A stretch of 15,578 nucleotides of DNA from contig JAFQDR010000137.1 in assembly GCA_017415945.1 (NCBI GenBank), positions 1 through 15,578 of the forward strand, in the 5' to 3' direction. Shown here one piece after another: positions 6,260 to 13,373 of the stretch (positions are counted from its first letter, which is position 1; every line of letters begins with the position of its first letter). The notes below the pieces were generated by a model that did no database searches, was not told where the DNA came from, and worked only from the letters and a program-made list of their open reading frames with translations. The translations under genes and the position numbers were made by a program. The stretch comes from Oscillospiraceae bacterium. GTDB lineage: Bacteria > Bacillota_A > Clostridia > Oscillospirales > Oscillospiraceae.

Positions 6260-7555
6260 ATGACCTTTAATCGAAGCGAGATCATGCCGGGTGTGTGGCT
6301 GACCTGCATCACCACCGACAAGTTCAAGTCCGGCTGTCTTTCCGTGAATATGATCACCCAGCTCACCCGCGAGACCGCATCTCTCAATGCGCTGGTGCCC
6401 ATGGTGCTCCGCCGCGGCACCAAGTCCTACCCCGATCTGGAGAGCTTCGCAGGCCGACTGGACGATTTGTACGGCGCAAGCATCTCCCCCACCGTACGAA
6501 AAATCGGCGAGATCCAAACCGTGGGTCTCATTGCCGACTTTGTGGATGACCGCTATATCCCCGAGGAAACCGACCTGTTTGCACAGGTGCTGGAACTGGC
6601 AGCGGAAATGCTGCTGGAGCCCGTCCGTGAAAAGGGTCTGCTGTCCGAAAGCTATGTGGAAAGCGAAAAGGAAAAGCAGCTGGATCGTCTCCGCAGCCGC
6701 ATCAATGACAAGCGCAGCTATGCCCTGCAGCGCATCATCGAATGTATGTGCGATTACGAGGACTACGCCATCTCCCGTCTGGGGGACGAGGAAGCCACCG
6801 AGGCCATTACCGCAAAGTCTCTCACCGATCGCTGGATGACTTTGCTGGAAACCGCACCCATGGAGGTATTCTACATGGGCGGCAAGGACTTCAAGTCCGT
6901 CAAGAAGATGCTCCGCAAGGCCTTCCGTGACCTGCCCCGCGGAGAATTGGACTTTGACATCGGCACGGACATCCGCATGAACACCGTGGAGCCCAAGGCC
7001 CGCCTGTTCACGGAAGAGCTGGCGGTCAATCAGGGCAAGCTGTCCATGGGCTTCCGTCTGGGTGAGATCATGGACGATCCCGACTACGCCGCATTGTATG
7101 TGCTCAACGCCCTGTACGGGGGCAGTGTCACAAGCAAGCTGTTTATGAACGTCCGTGAAAAGCTGAGCCTGTGCTACTACGCCAGCTCCATGTGCGACGT
7201 AAACAAGGGTGTTATGTTCGTGTACTCGGGCATTGAATTTGACAAGTACGACGCAGCATACAGCGAGATCCTCGCCCAGCTGGATGCCGTCAAGAACGGC
7301 GACTTCACCGACGAGGAGCTGGATGCCGCACGACAGGCAGTGTCCGCAGAGCTGCGCACCTACATGGACAGCGAGCGCGATCTGGAGCACTATTGGCTGT
7401 CCCGCAACCTCCGAGGTGAGGAGTGCGACCCCATGGAAATGAGTGCCATGGTAGAGGCCGTCACCCGCGAGGACATTCTGCAGGCCGCACAGGGCATCGT
7501 ACTGGATGCGGTGTACTTCCTGAAGGGCTGCGAGGACGAGGAGGACGAAGAATAA
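6260..7555 (+). CDS. ymfF: M16 peptidase-like protein, YmfF type (non-catalytic partner)
   Basis: A 431-residue two-domain protein of the M16 (pitrilysin/processing peptidase) fold. It has no HxxEH zinc motif in the expected N-terminal place (around VPMVLRRGTKSYPD). It does keep the C-terminal NVREKLSLCYY stretch typical of M16 partner subunits. With the next gene it forms a pair like B. subtilis YmfF/YmfH, where one chain is catalytic and the other is not. The start chosen is ATG 6260 with GAGTGAGGA about 10 nt upstream. The in-frame ATG at 6221 overlaps the promoter -10 and would lie outside the transcript. The stop is 3 nt from the next start. The substrate is unknown. Confidence 0.9.
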   Translation: MTFNRSEIMPGVWLTCITTDKFKSGCLSVNMITQLTRETASLNALVPMVLRRGTKSYPDLESFAGRLDDLYGASISPTVRKIGEIQTVGLIADFVDDRYIPEETDLFAQVLELAAEMLLEPVREKGLLSESYVESEKEKQLDRLRSRINDKRSYALQRIIECMCDYEDYAISRLGDEEATEAITAKSLTDRWMTLLETAPMEVFYMGGKDFKSVKKMLRKAFRDLPRGELDFDIGTDIRMNTVEPKARLFTEELAVNQGKLSMGFRLGEIMDDPDYAALYVLNALYGGSVTSKLFMNVREKLSLCYYASSMCDVNKGVMFVYSGIEFDKYDAAYSEILAQLDAVKNGDFTDEELDAARQAVSAELRTYMDSERDLEHYWLSRNLRGEECDPMEMSAMVEAVTREDILQAAQGIVLDAVYFLKGCEDEEDEE

Positions 7556-7558
7556 ACC

Positions 7559-8842
7559 ATGGAAAAGCTGTATTATCCTCAGGTCAATGAGACCGTATAT
7601 ACCGAAACTCTTCCCAACGGGCTGACCGTACGGGTCATGCCCAAGCCCGATTTCAATCGTGCTTTTGCGGTGTTCGCCACGGACTACGGCGGGGCTGACC
7701 GCCGCTTCTCTCTGGGCGGGGAATGGATCGACACCCCCGCAGGCATCGCCCACTACTTGGAGCACAAGATGTTCGATATGCCCGACGGGGACAACGCACT
7801 GAATCTGCTGGCCATGAACGGTGCCTCCCCCAACGCATTCACATCCTCCGATATCACCGCATACTATTTTGAGTCCACCAAGGGCTTCAAGGAAAATTTA
7901 GAGCTGCTGCTGCGCTTTGTGTCCACCCCCTATTTCACCGAGGAAACCGTGGAAAAAGAACGGGGCATCATCGCGCAGGAGATCGGCATGTATGACGACA
8001 GCCCCGATTTCCAAATCTATATGCGCCTGATGGAGATCCTCTACCAAAACGCGCCCACCCTCACAGGGGTGGCGGGCACCGTGGAGTCCATCTCCCAAAT
8101 CACCGCCGACCATCTCCACAGCTGCCACAAGGCGTTCTACGTACCGAGCAATATGGTACTCAGCGTTGTGGGCAACGCCGATCCTCAATTGGTCATGGAC
8201 ACCGCACTGGCTATGCTGCCTTCCGAAAAGGCCCCCAAGCCCGTGGTGGACTACGGTGCGGAAGAATCCATGCTGCCCCTCAAGCAGTACACGGAATCGG
8301 TCATGGAGGTCTCCGCTCCCCAATTCATGCTGGGCAGCAAGGTCAAGCCCATCCTCAGCGGCATTGAGCGGCTGCGCCAGCGGCACACAGGCTCCTTGGC
8401 CATGCAGTGCCTGTTCGGACGCTCCTCCAAGTTCTTCACCACCCTGTACAGCAAGAATATTTTGAACAGTGACTTTGACATTGACTTCGACTACGCCGCC
8501 AACAGCGCAAGCCTGTTCCTGAACGGGCAGAGCAACAACCCCAAGGCGGTACTGGAAGCGGTGCTGGCAGAGGCGGACAAGGTTCGCAAAAACGGACTGG
8601 ACGAAAAGCGCTTCCGCCGTGTGAAAAACGCCACCATCGGCTCCATGCTCTTTGCACTGGAAGACTTTGACAACATGGCGGTGACTCTGGCCCACAGCGC
8701 CTTCCAGGGCTACAACACCTTGGATGCCCACACCCCCGCAGCGGATGTGACCGCCGAGGAATGCGCGGCCTTCATCGCCGAAAATCTCACGGAGGAAAAG
8801 CTGGCTATGTCCGTCATCCTCCCCGAGGGGGTAAGCGTATGA
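7559..8842 (+). CDS. ymfH: M16 zinc peptidase, YmfH type
   Basis: A 427-residue M16 metallopeptidase, predicted cytoplasmic because no signal peptide is seen. The inverted zinc motif HxxEH is clear as HYLEH at residues 65-69, and a downstream glutamate in GIIAQEIGMYDD (E141) is well placed as the third zinc ligand. The second domain (about 200-420) is the usual non-metal half. It follows the YmfF-like gene by 3 nt, and its stop overlaps the lgt start (ATGA), so the three genes are probably translated together. Some databases label this pair as associated with EF-P modification. I cannot support a specific substrate from the sequence. Confidence 0.92.
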   Translation: MEKLYYPQVNETVYTETLPNGLTVRVMPKPDFNRAFAVFATDYGGADRRFSLGGEWIDTPAGIAHYLEHKMFDMPDGDNALNLLAMNGASPNAFTSSDITAYYFESTKGFKENLELLLRFVSTPYFTEETVEKERGIIAQEIGMYDDSPDFQIYMRLMEILYQNAPTLTGVAGTVESISQITADHLHSCHKAFYVPSNMVLSVVGNADPQLVMDTALAMLPSEKAPKPVVDYGAEESMLPLKQYTESVMEVSAPQFMLGSKVKPILSGIERLRQRHTGSLAMQCLFGRSSKFFTTLYSKNILNSDFDIDFDYAANSASLFLNGQSNNPKAVLEAVLAEADKVRKNGLDEKRFRRVKNATIGSMLFALEDFDNMAVTLAHSAFQGYNTLDAHTPAADVTAEECAAFIAENLTEEKLAMSVILPEGVSV

Positions 8843-9675
8843 GAGAAGCCATCATCAGCTTCCCCGCCTTTGGCATAGAGATCAATCCCCCCGCAGGCTT
8901 TGACCTGTTCGGCAAGACCATTTATCTCTACGGTGTCATGGCTGCACTGGGCTTCATTCTGGGGATGCTGTATGTCACCAAGCGTGCCCCCAAGGTCGGA
9001 CTGACCGAGGATCATATGTACGATGTGATCCTGTGGGCACTGCCCATGGGCATCATCGGTGCCCGTGCCTATTACGTCATCTTCAACTTTGAGATGTACC
9101 GAGGCAGACCCCTGATGGATCTGCTTGCCATCTGGGAAGGGGGCCTTGCCATTTACGGGGGCATCATCGGCGCTGTGGTCACCCTGCTCATTGTATGCCG
9201 CATCCGCAAATACCCTGCAGGTGCCATCATGGACGGGGGCGTATTCGGCCTCATCATCGGACAGATCTGCGGCCGCTGGGGCAACTTCTTCAACCGTGAA
9301 GCCTTCGGTGCGGAAACGGAGCTGTGGACCCGCATGGGGCTCACCACCCCTAAGGGCACCATCTACGTCCACCCCACCTTCCTGTATGAAAGCCTTTGGA
9401 ATCTGGCGGGACTGATTATGCTGCACCTGTATGTGGAAAAGGGAAAGCGGAAGTACGACGGGGAGGTCTTCACCCTGTATGTGATCTGGTACGGCATCGG
9501 CCGCTGCATGATCGAGGGTCTCCGTACCGACAGCCTGTACATCGGCAGCACGGGTATCCGTGTCAGCCAGCTGCTGGCGGGGGTCTCCGCTGTCATCGCC
9601 TTGGGCGCATGGCTGTATCTGCGTTCCAAGCCCCACACCTTGTACGTAAATAAGATTAAAACCATTGAAGAATAA
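8839..9675 (+). CDS. lgt: Phosphatidylglycerol-prolipoprotein diacylglyceryl transferase Lgt
   Basis: A 278-residue integral membrane enzyme that moves diacylglycerol from phosphatidylglycerol to the lipobox cysteine of prolipoproteins, the first step of lipoprotein maturation. The Lgt signature is present as GRWGNFFNREAFG (145-157), followed by HPTFLYES (178-185) and GIGRCMIEGLRTDSLY (219-234), whose Arg222 and Glu226 match the essential Arg239/Glu243 of E. coli. EGGLAIYGGIIG has Tyr where E. coli has His103, which I recall as common in Gram-positives. About seven hydrophobic segments are visible. The start is ATG 8839, overlapping the ymfH stop, with GAGGGG upstream. A substrate candidate, the lipoprotein at 11201-12787, is nearby. 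Confidence 0.97.
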   Translation: MREAIISFPAFGIEINPPAGFDLFGKTIYLYGVMAALGFILGMLYVTKRAPKVGLTEDHMYDVILWALPMGIIGARAYYVIFNFEMYRGRPLMDLLAIWEGGLAIYGGIIGAVVTLLIVCRIRKYPAGAIMDGGVFGLIIGQICGRWGNFFNREAFGAETELWTRMGLTTPKGTIYVHPTFLYESLWNLAGLIMLHLYVEKGKRKYDGEVFTLYVIWYGIGRCMIEGLRTDSLYIGSTGIRVSQLLAGVSAVIALGAWLYLRSKPHTLYVNKIKTIEE

Positions 9676-9696
9676 ATCATAAAAGGGGAAATATCT

Positions 9697-10380
9697 ATGG
9701 CAAAGAAAAATTTCAACTTCAAGAAAATCAACTTCGATTTTGACAACCTGAAGGAAACTCTGACCGACACCATCTCCACCGTAGCCGACAAGGTGCTGGA
9801 CTTTGCGGACTCCGCAGCGGACACCGCAAAGGTGGGACAGCAGATCGCCAAGCTGTTTGTGGAAAAGAAGAAGGAAGAATCCGCTCTGGAAGATGCCTAC
9901 AAGGAGCTGGGCAAGCTGTACTATGATATGCACAAGGCAGAGGCAGAGGGCGTTCTGGCTGACCTGTGCATGGAAATCGAAAACACACTGGTAAACATTG
10001 AAGACATCACCGCCGAGATCGAAGCCCTGAAGGAAGCCAACAACGTGGACGTAGAGGACATGGAAGAGCTCCACATCGTCATGGATGAGGAGGCCGACGA
10101 AGAAGAAGGCTTCCTGGAACGCATGGCAGACACCGTGGAGGAAGCACTGGAGGGTCTGGACGAGGCCATCGAAGCCGCACTGGACAAGCTGGAAGCTGTA
10201 GTCGACCCCGAAATCGAGATCGACGGTGATGACGAAATTGAAGTCACCGTGGAAGAATATCTGGACGATGACGACTTCGTAGCTCCCGAGCAGGACGACG
10301 ACGTAGAAGTGGAGATCATCGAAGTAATCGAAGAGGAAGATATCTTCGTGGAACCCACCGAAGAAGCTCCCATTGAATAA
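9697..10380 (+). CDS. Uncharacterised highly acidic coiled-coil protein
   Basis: A 227-residue soluble protein I do not recognise. Residues 1-20 are rich in Lys, Phe and Asn (MAKKNFNFKKINFDF). About 15-113 is helical with heptad-like spacing and likely forms a coiled coil (EKKKEESALEDAYKELGKLY and following). Residues 115-227 contain 51 Asp/Glu against only 2 Lys/Arg, ending in a run of acidic and Val/Ile residues. No signal peptide, membrane segment or cysteine motif is seen. The ATG is preceded by AAAAGGGGAA, 21 bp after lgt, and a strong terminator follows, so it is the last gene of the ymfF-ymfH-lgt unit. An acidic scaffold or cation-binding role is only a guess. Confidence 0.85.
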   Translation: MAKKNFNFKKINFDFDNLKETLTDTISTVADKVLDFADSAADTAKVGQQIAKLFVEKKKEESALEDAYKELGKLYYDMHKAEAEGVLADLCMEIENTLVNIEDITAEIEALKEANNVDVEDMEELHIVMDEEADEEEGFLERMADTVEEALEGLDEAIEAALDKLEAVVDPEIEIDGDDEIEVTVEEYLDDDDFVAPEQDDDVEVEIIEVIEEEDIFVEPTEEAPIE

Positions 10381-10392
10381 GTCCATACACGT

Positions 10393-10424
10393 AAAAACCC
10401 CCGAAGCAAAAGCTTCGGGGGTTT
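10393..10424. terminator. Bidirectional rho-independent terminator between convergent units
   Basis: A perfect 10-bp stem CCCCCGAAGC/GCTTCGGGGG (10398-10407 with 10412-10421) encloses an AAAA loop. It is flanked by AAAAA on the left and TTT on the right. It can stop the lgt operon on the plus strand and, with a TTTTT tail on the minus strand, the lipoprotein/membrane-protein unit. Confidence 0.9.
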
Positions 10425-10542
10425 CAGTTCGTACGTACATTGCGGTTATCGTTTCATGTATGCACGGCATCGTTTCTGCAGAAATACACTTCTGTCACCG
10501 CACCCGTAGGAACTTTGCAGCGCACCAAAATCAAGCTCCCTC

Positions 10543-10649
10543 GTAGGGGCGGATATCATCCGCCTCAAATCTCCAACAACCACCGCGGACATGGCGGCGC
10601 AACGCTCCACCCCACTGCACAGCTGCGGGCGGCTAATAGCCGCCCCTAC
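10543..10649. repeat. REP/BIME-like element, 107 bp
   Basis: The left unit GTAG plus hairpin GGCGGAT/ATCCGCC (10543-10564) and the right unit hairpin GGGCGGCTA/TAGCCGCCC plus CTAC (10627-10649) face each other. The right stem carries a C-G pair where the left has A-T, a compensated change. It is alignable along its whole length with the 107-bp element at 13009-13115. It ends 7 bp past the membrane-protein stop codon, and the rest of 10425-10542 shows nothing else recognisable. Confidence 0.8.
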
Positions 10650-10656
10650 GGGATGG

Positions 10657-11184
10657 TCATCCCCTTTGCTCCAGCCCCAAGCTGATGCACAGCAGTCCCG
10701 CCATGATCAGCAGCACGGAAATCTCCGGCAGCCATTCAAAATAGGGCACGGGAGGCTCGGCAAAAACATACAGCTGCATATCCTCCACAAAAATGTGGTA
10801 CAGCAGCGGCAGCCCGAACAATGGATACAGCAGTTTTTTCGTAGGCAGCAAGCCGAATACCGTGGCAGAGTACAGCCCCAGCACCGTCAGATACAGGATG
10901 ATGCACAAAATCGTATGCAGTCTGCTTGCAAAGGTCAGAGACTTGATGATGAAGAACACCACCCCGAACAGCACACCGAGGGCGGTATATTCCGCAGGGC
11001 GACGGGTCAGCACCACAGCAAAGAACACGGCCGCCGCCAGTATGGGCAGCAGCAAATGCACCGTCAAATGCGCCAATGTGCCCCCACGCACGGCAAAGTA
11101 CACGCAGCGAATCACCACCGCAAGGGTAATCACAGACAAGCCCAAGGCGGTGTATTTATTTTTGATCGTTAAGTTATATTTCAT
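10657..11184 (-). CDS. Small multi-pass membrane protein of unknown function
   Basis: A 175-residue protein with five or six predicted membrane segments (roughly residues 12-32, 42-60, 64-82, 88-112 and 150-170, with a shorter one near 118-132) and short charged loops. I do not recognise a family. I start it at the ATG at 11184 (MKYNLTIKNKY), because GGGGAA lies just upstream and the start is then 16 nt after the stop of the lipoprotein gene. A longer reading from 11247 would overlap that gene by 47 bp and lacks a ribosome site. Co-transcription with the lipoprotein suggests that the two work together at the membrane, but no function can be read from the sequence. Confidence 0.75.
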   Translation of the reverse strand: MKYNLTIKNKYTALGLSVITLAVVIRCVYFAVRGGTLAHLTVHLLLPILAAAVFFAVVLTRRPAEYTALGVLFGVVFFIIKSLTFASRLHTILCIILYLTVLGLYSATVFGLLPTKKLLYPLFGLPLLYHIFVEDMQLYVFAEPPVPYFEWLPEISVLLIMAGLLCISLGLEQRG

Positions 11185-11200
11185 AAATTCCCCGCTGTTT

Positions 11201-12787
11201 TTAGCCCGCCGGACCATAATCGGTGATTTCCCACGGAGAATCCGCATCCGCGCGAGTCAAATATGTGTAACGCATGTCACGACCGTCATCGTACCAGATT
11301 TTACTGTGGTCGATTTGGCAATCATATGTCACTCTGACCACAATGGCATTTTCTGTCATATACTCCGCGGTCCATCCTTCACGGAAGCCCACATAATTTT
11401 CCTGATAGCGCAGGGTTTCCTTTTTATCCACCACAGACTCTACTACATTCATGTTCAGGCACCAGTCCTCGCTGCGCCATGCCTCGTAGTCTCTGCGAGC
11501 CAATCGTTCCGCAGCCTTTTGATCCTCGGGGCTGATCAGCAGATCATAACCGTTGTCCTCCACGACAGTCACTGTTACGCTTTCCGTTCCTGTTTCACCG
11601 TTTGCTGACCACTTCACAGTGATAACTGCTTCGCCCAAGCCCTTCATAAAGATTTTCCCGTGATGTTCGTTTCCTTCCACGGTACAGATCGACCGATTAC
11701 TGCTGCTCCACTTAGCGGTTCCGCCATTGGAAAGCCCTCTCAAGCCTACGTGAATAAATTCTCCACGCTCATCGGTCCACTCCGTAATGGCATCGTCCAC
11801 ATGGACAATATAAACATCACCGTTGGATTCCTCCAGCATCTGCAAAATGGCTTCTCCATTGCGCAGTGTGTACATTGCATCATCCCACCGCAGCGTCCCA
11901 TCGGGATAGATTCGCACAATGCGGTGCTCCTGCGTATTGGTCAGGAATCGAACTGCGTAGTAAGTTTCGCGAAAGACACCATCAAAGAGCCCGATGCCAT
12001 CCCCTTCCGCAGCCAACGCAGCAAGCTTCTCCCCGTCCGATTTGGTCAGAAAAATTTCCTGCTCTCCACTTCCGGAAACAAGGGCCACACTGTAAACACC
12101 CGTAGGCGCAAACCCTGCGGCTTCCAAAGATGCGGGATATGCCTTGTGCCAGGCAAGCCCTTTCAGGAACTCCTTGATTTCCCACCCATTGGACAGCTCA
12201 TAGGCATTCATTTGGTCTCCATCGGTCATCCAAAGTACACCCTCAACCACCTTAAACGAGACTCCGTCCCCCTCAATGATGTAGTAGCTCATATATCCCT
12301 CAAGCTCGACCGGCTGTGCGGTGCCTCGTTCGGTCACTTCTCCGCTGCGAAGCAATTCCAGCAGCTGTGCAGTCTCGACCTCAGTCAGTTCAATTCGATT
12401 GCCCCCAAGAGACTTGGTCACCGTCAAAGGCGCAACATAGCCATCGGGGAGATAGGGCACAGACTTCCGTTTCACCGCAGTCAGCTTCAGCTTGTCCGCC
12501 CCATGGGTAAGCTTCAATTTCTTTCCGCTCACAGACCATGTGCAGCTCTGCTCCGAACCATCCGCAAACAGCAAAGTCACCGTATCTTCATTCACGGCAT
12601 ATGTAAATCCTTCCGCACTTTGGATTTCATCATCAAGGTATTCAGCGCGTCTCCCGAACCCTTCGGAAAATTCATATTCCGTATCGCTTGAGCGCCACAC
12701 CCCATCAATGGACGCTCCGCTGCCACTGCATCCCGTCAGCAGCAGTGCCATCAACAGCAGGCAAATCGCAAACAGCGTCTTTTTCAT
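11201..12787 (-). CDS. Large lipoprotein with an Ig-like (Big_2-type) segment
   Basis: A 528-residue predicted lipoprotein. It opens with a signal peptide (MKKTLFAICLLLMALLLTGC) with the lipobox Cys at 20, so it should be lipidated by Lgt and face outward. Residues 27-103 look like a small beta-barrel of the DUF5640 sort (GVWRSSDTEYEFSEG). About 345-410 resembles a Big_2 immunoglobulin-like repeat (AKWSSSNRSICTVEG, then GEAVITVKW, then VTVTV). About 420-528 ends in a segment (YLTRADADSPWEITDYG) that recalls NTF2-like domains. The middle is unassigned. AAAGGAG and a near-consensus promoter lie upstream. It is co-oriented with the membrane protein that follows. The lipoprotein call is strong; the domain calls are tentative. 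Confidence 0.85.
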   Translation of the reverse strand: MKKTLFAICLLLMALLLTGCSGSGASIDGVWRSSDTEYEFSEGFGRRAEYLDDEIQSAEGFTYAVNEDTVTLLFADGSEQSCTWSVSGKKLKLTHGADKLKLTAVKRKSVPYLPDGYVAPLTVTKSLGGNRIELTEVETAQLLELLRSGEVTERGTAQPVELEGYMSYYIIEGDGVSFKVVEGVLWMTDGDQMNAYELSNGWEIKEFLKGLAWHKAYPASLEAAGFAPTGVYSVALVSGSGEQEIFLTKSDGEKLAALAAEGDGIGLFDGVFRETYYAVRFLTNTQEHRIVRIYPDGTLRWDDAMYTLRNGEAILQMLEESNGDVYIVHVDDAITEWTDERGEFIHVGLRGLSNGGTAKWSSSNRSICTVEGNEHHGKIFMKGLGEAVITVKWSANGETGTESVTVTVVEDNGYDLLISPEDQKAAERLARRDYEAWRSEDWCLNMNVVESVVDKKETLRYQENYVGFREGWTAEYMTENAIVVRVTYDCQIDHSKIWYDDGRDMRYTYLTRADADSPWEITDYGPAG

Positions 12788-12816
12788 GTGAACCGCTCCT
12801 TTCAGGTCTTTTTTAT

Positions 12817-12845
12817 ATTATACCCCTTTTGCAAACAGCTGTCCA
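12817..12845 (-). promoter_or_regulatory. Near-consensus sigma-A promoter of the lipoprotein/membrane-protein unit
   Basis: On the minus strand TGGACA (12840-12845, 5 of 6) and TATAAT (12817-12822, 6 of 6) are 17 bp apart. The predicted start near 12810 leaves a short leader containing AAAGGAG (12796-12802) before the ATG at 12787. Confidence 0.88.
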
Positions 12846-12896
12846 CCCCCCCTGTACAAAATTTACATTTCTCTCCCTGCACCAAACGGTAAGCCC

Positions 12897-12986
12897 GGGA
12901 CAAGGGTACAGGTCACTGTCTCGCTGTCTGAGATTCTCCACAACCTACATTGCCTTTGCGAGACAGAGATCCGTCCCCGTTGTCCC
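12897..12986. repeat. 90-bp inverted-repeat element
   Basis: GGGACAA (12897-12903) and TTGTCCC (12980-12986) form the outer ends, and CTGTCTCGC (12916-12924) and GCGAGACAG (12958-12966) the inner ends, giving imperfect ~28-bp arms around a 33-nt centre. No coding potential is seen. It is unlike the GTAG-footed elements and appears to be another miniature repeat family. Confidence 0.65.
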
Positions 12987-13008
12987 TACCAAAAAATCCA
13001 CCACCCTC

Positions 13009-13115
13009 GTAGGGGCGGATATCATCCGCCTCAAACCTCCAACAACCACCGAAGCCATGTCAGCGCAACACTCCAGCCTACTGCGCAGGTGCGGGCGGAT
13101 ACTATCCGCCCCTAC
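13009..13115. repeat. REP/BIME-like element, 107 bp
   Basis: GTAG plus hairpin GGCGGAT/ATCCGCC (13009-13030) faces GGGCGGATA/TATCCGCCC plus CTAC (13093-13115). The similarity to the 10543-10649 copy extends into the linker (CTCCAACAACCACCG) and the flanks (CCTCGTAG on the left, CTACGGGATG on the right). It lies between the metG terminator and the lipoprotein promoter. Confidence 0.8.
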
Positions 13116-13140
13116 GGGATGTTGCGTCTATCCCACACGC

Positions 13141-13174
13141 AAAAAAATCCCCGAAGCAATGCTTCGGGGATTTT
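13141..13174 (-). terminator. Rho-independent terminator downstream of metG
   Basis: A perfect 11-bp stem ATCCCCGAAGC/GCTTCGGGGAT (13147-13157 with 13161-13171) with a 3-base loop. On the minus strand it ends in a run of about eight T residues, so it is oriented to end metG transcripts about 200 nt after the stop codon. The GAAGC core stem resembles the terminator at 10398-10421. Confidence 0.9.
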
Positions 13175-13187
13175 GCTATTCAAATCA

Positions 13188-13343
13188 GTCGCGGAAGCGA
13201 CACCACAGCTCTATACTCGCTGCTGCATCTTTCCAGCCATCTCAAAATTCGCTTGCGAATTTATAATAGGAAAAAGATGCAGAGCGAAAAAGGACGAGCG
13301 ATGGAGTGAACGCACTTTCGCCGCAGAGATGTAATCTATGCGG
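13188..13343. other. Hairpin-rich 3' region of the metG transcript, possible structured RNA or element
   Basis: Between the metG stop and its terminator lie three structures: GTCGC/GCGAC with a GGAA loop (13188-13201), a nested palindrome (13217-13287), and a CCGCA/TGCGG hairpin with inner AGAT/ATCT (13321-13343). The nested palindrome has outer arms TGCATCTTT/AAAGATGCA extended by TCGCT/AGCGA, and an inner 8-bp AAATTCGC/GCGAATTT. No credible protein is encoded. It could be a mobile element remnant or a structured 3' UTR. Confidence 0.5.
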
Positions 13344-13373
13344 TGGAACAAGTGAACGCAATCCGCGAGGACG

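Noticed and set aside
8710..10470. 586-codon minus-strand open frame opposite lgt and the acidic protein
   Set aside because: It lies across the lgt operon and its terminator; its composition mirrors acidic and hydrophobic codons on the other strand.
10543..13115. CRISPR-like array from the repeated GGGGCGGAT motifs
   Set aside because: The copies are few, inverted and kilobases apart, with no regular spacers and no cas genes.
12688..13266. 192-codon plus-strand frame across the lipoprotein promoter and repeats
   Set aside because: It crosses a promoter, two repeat elements and a terminator and has no ribosome site.
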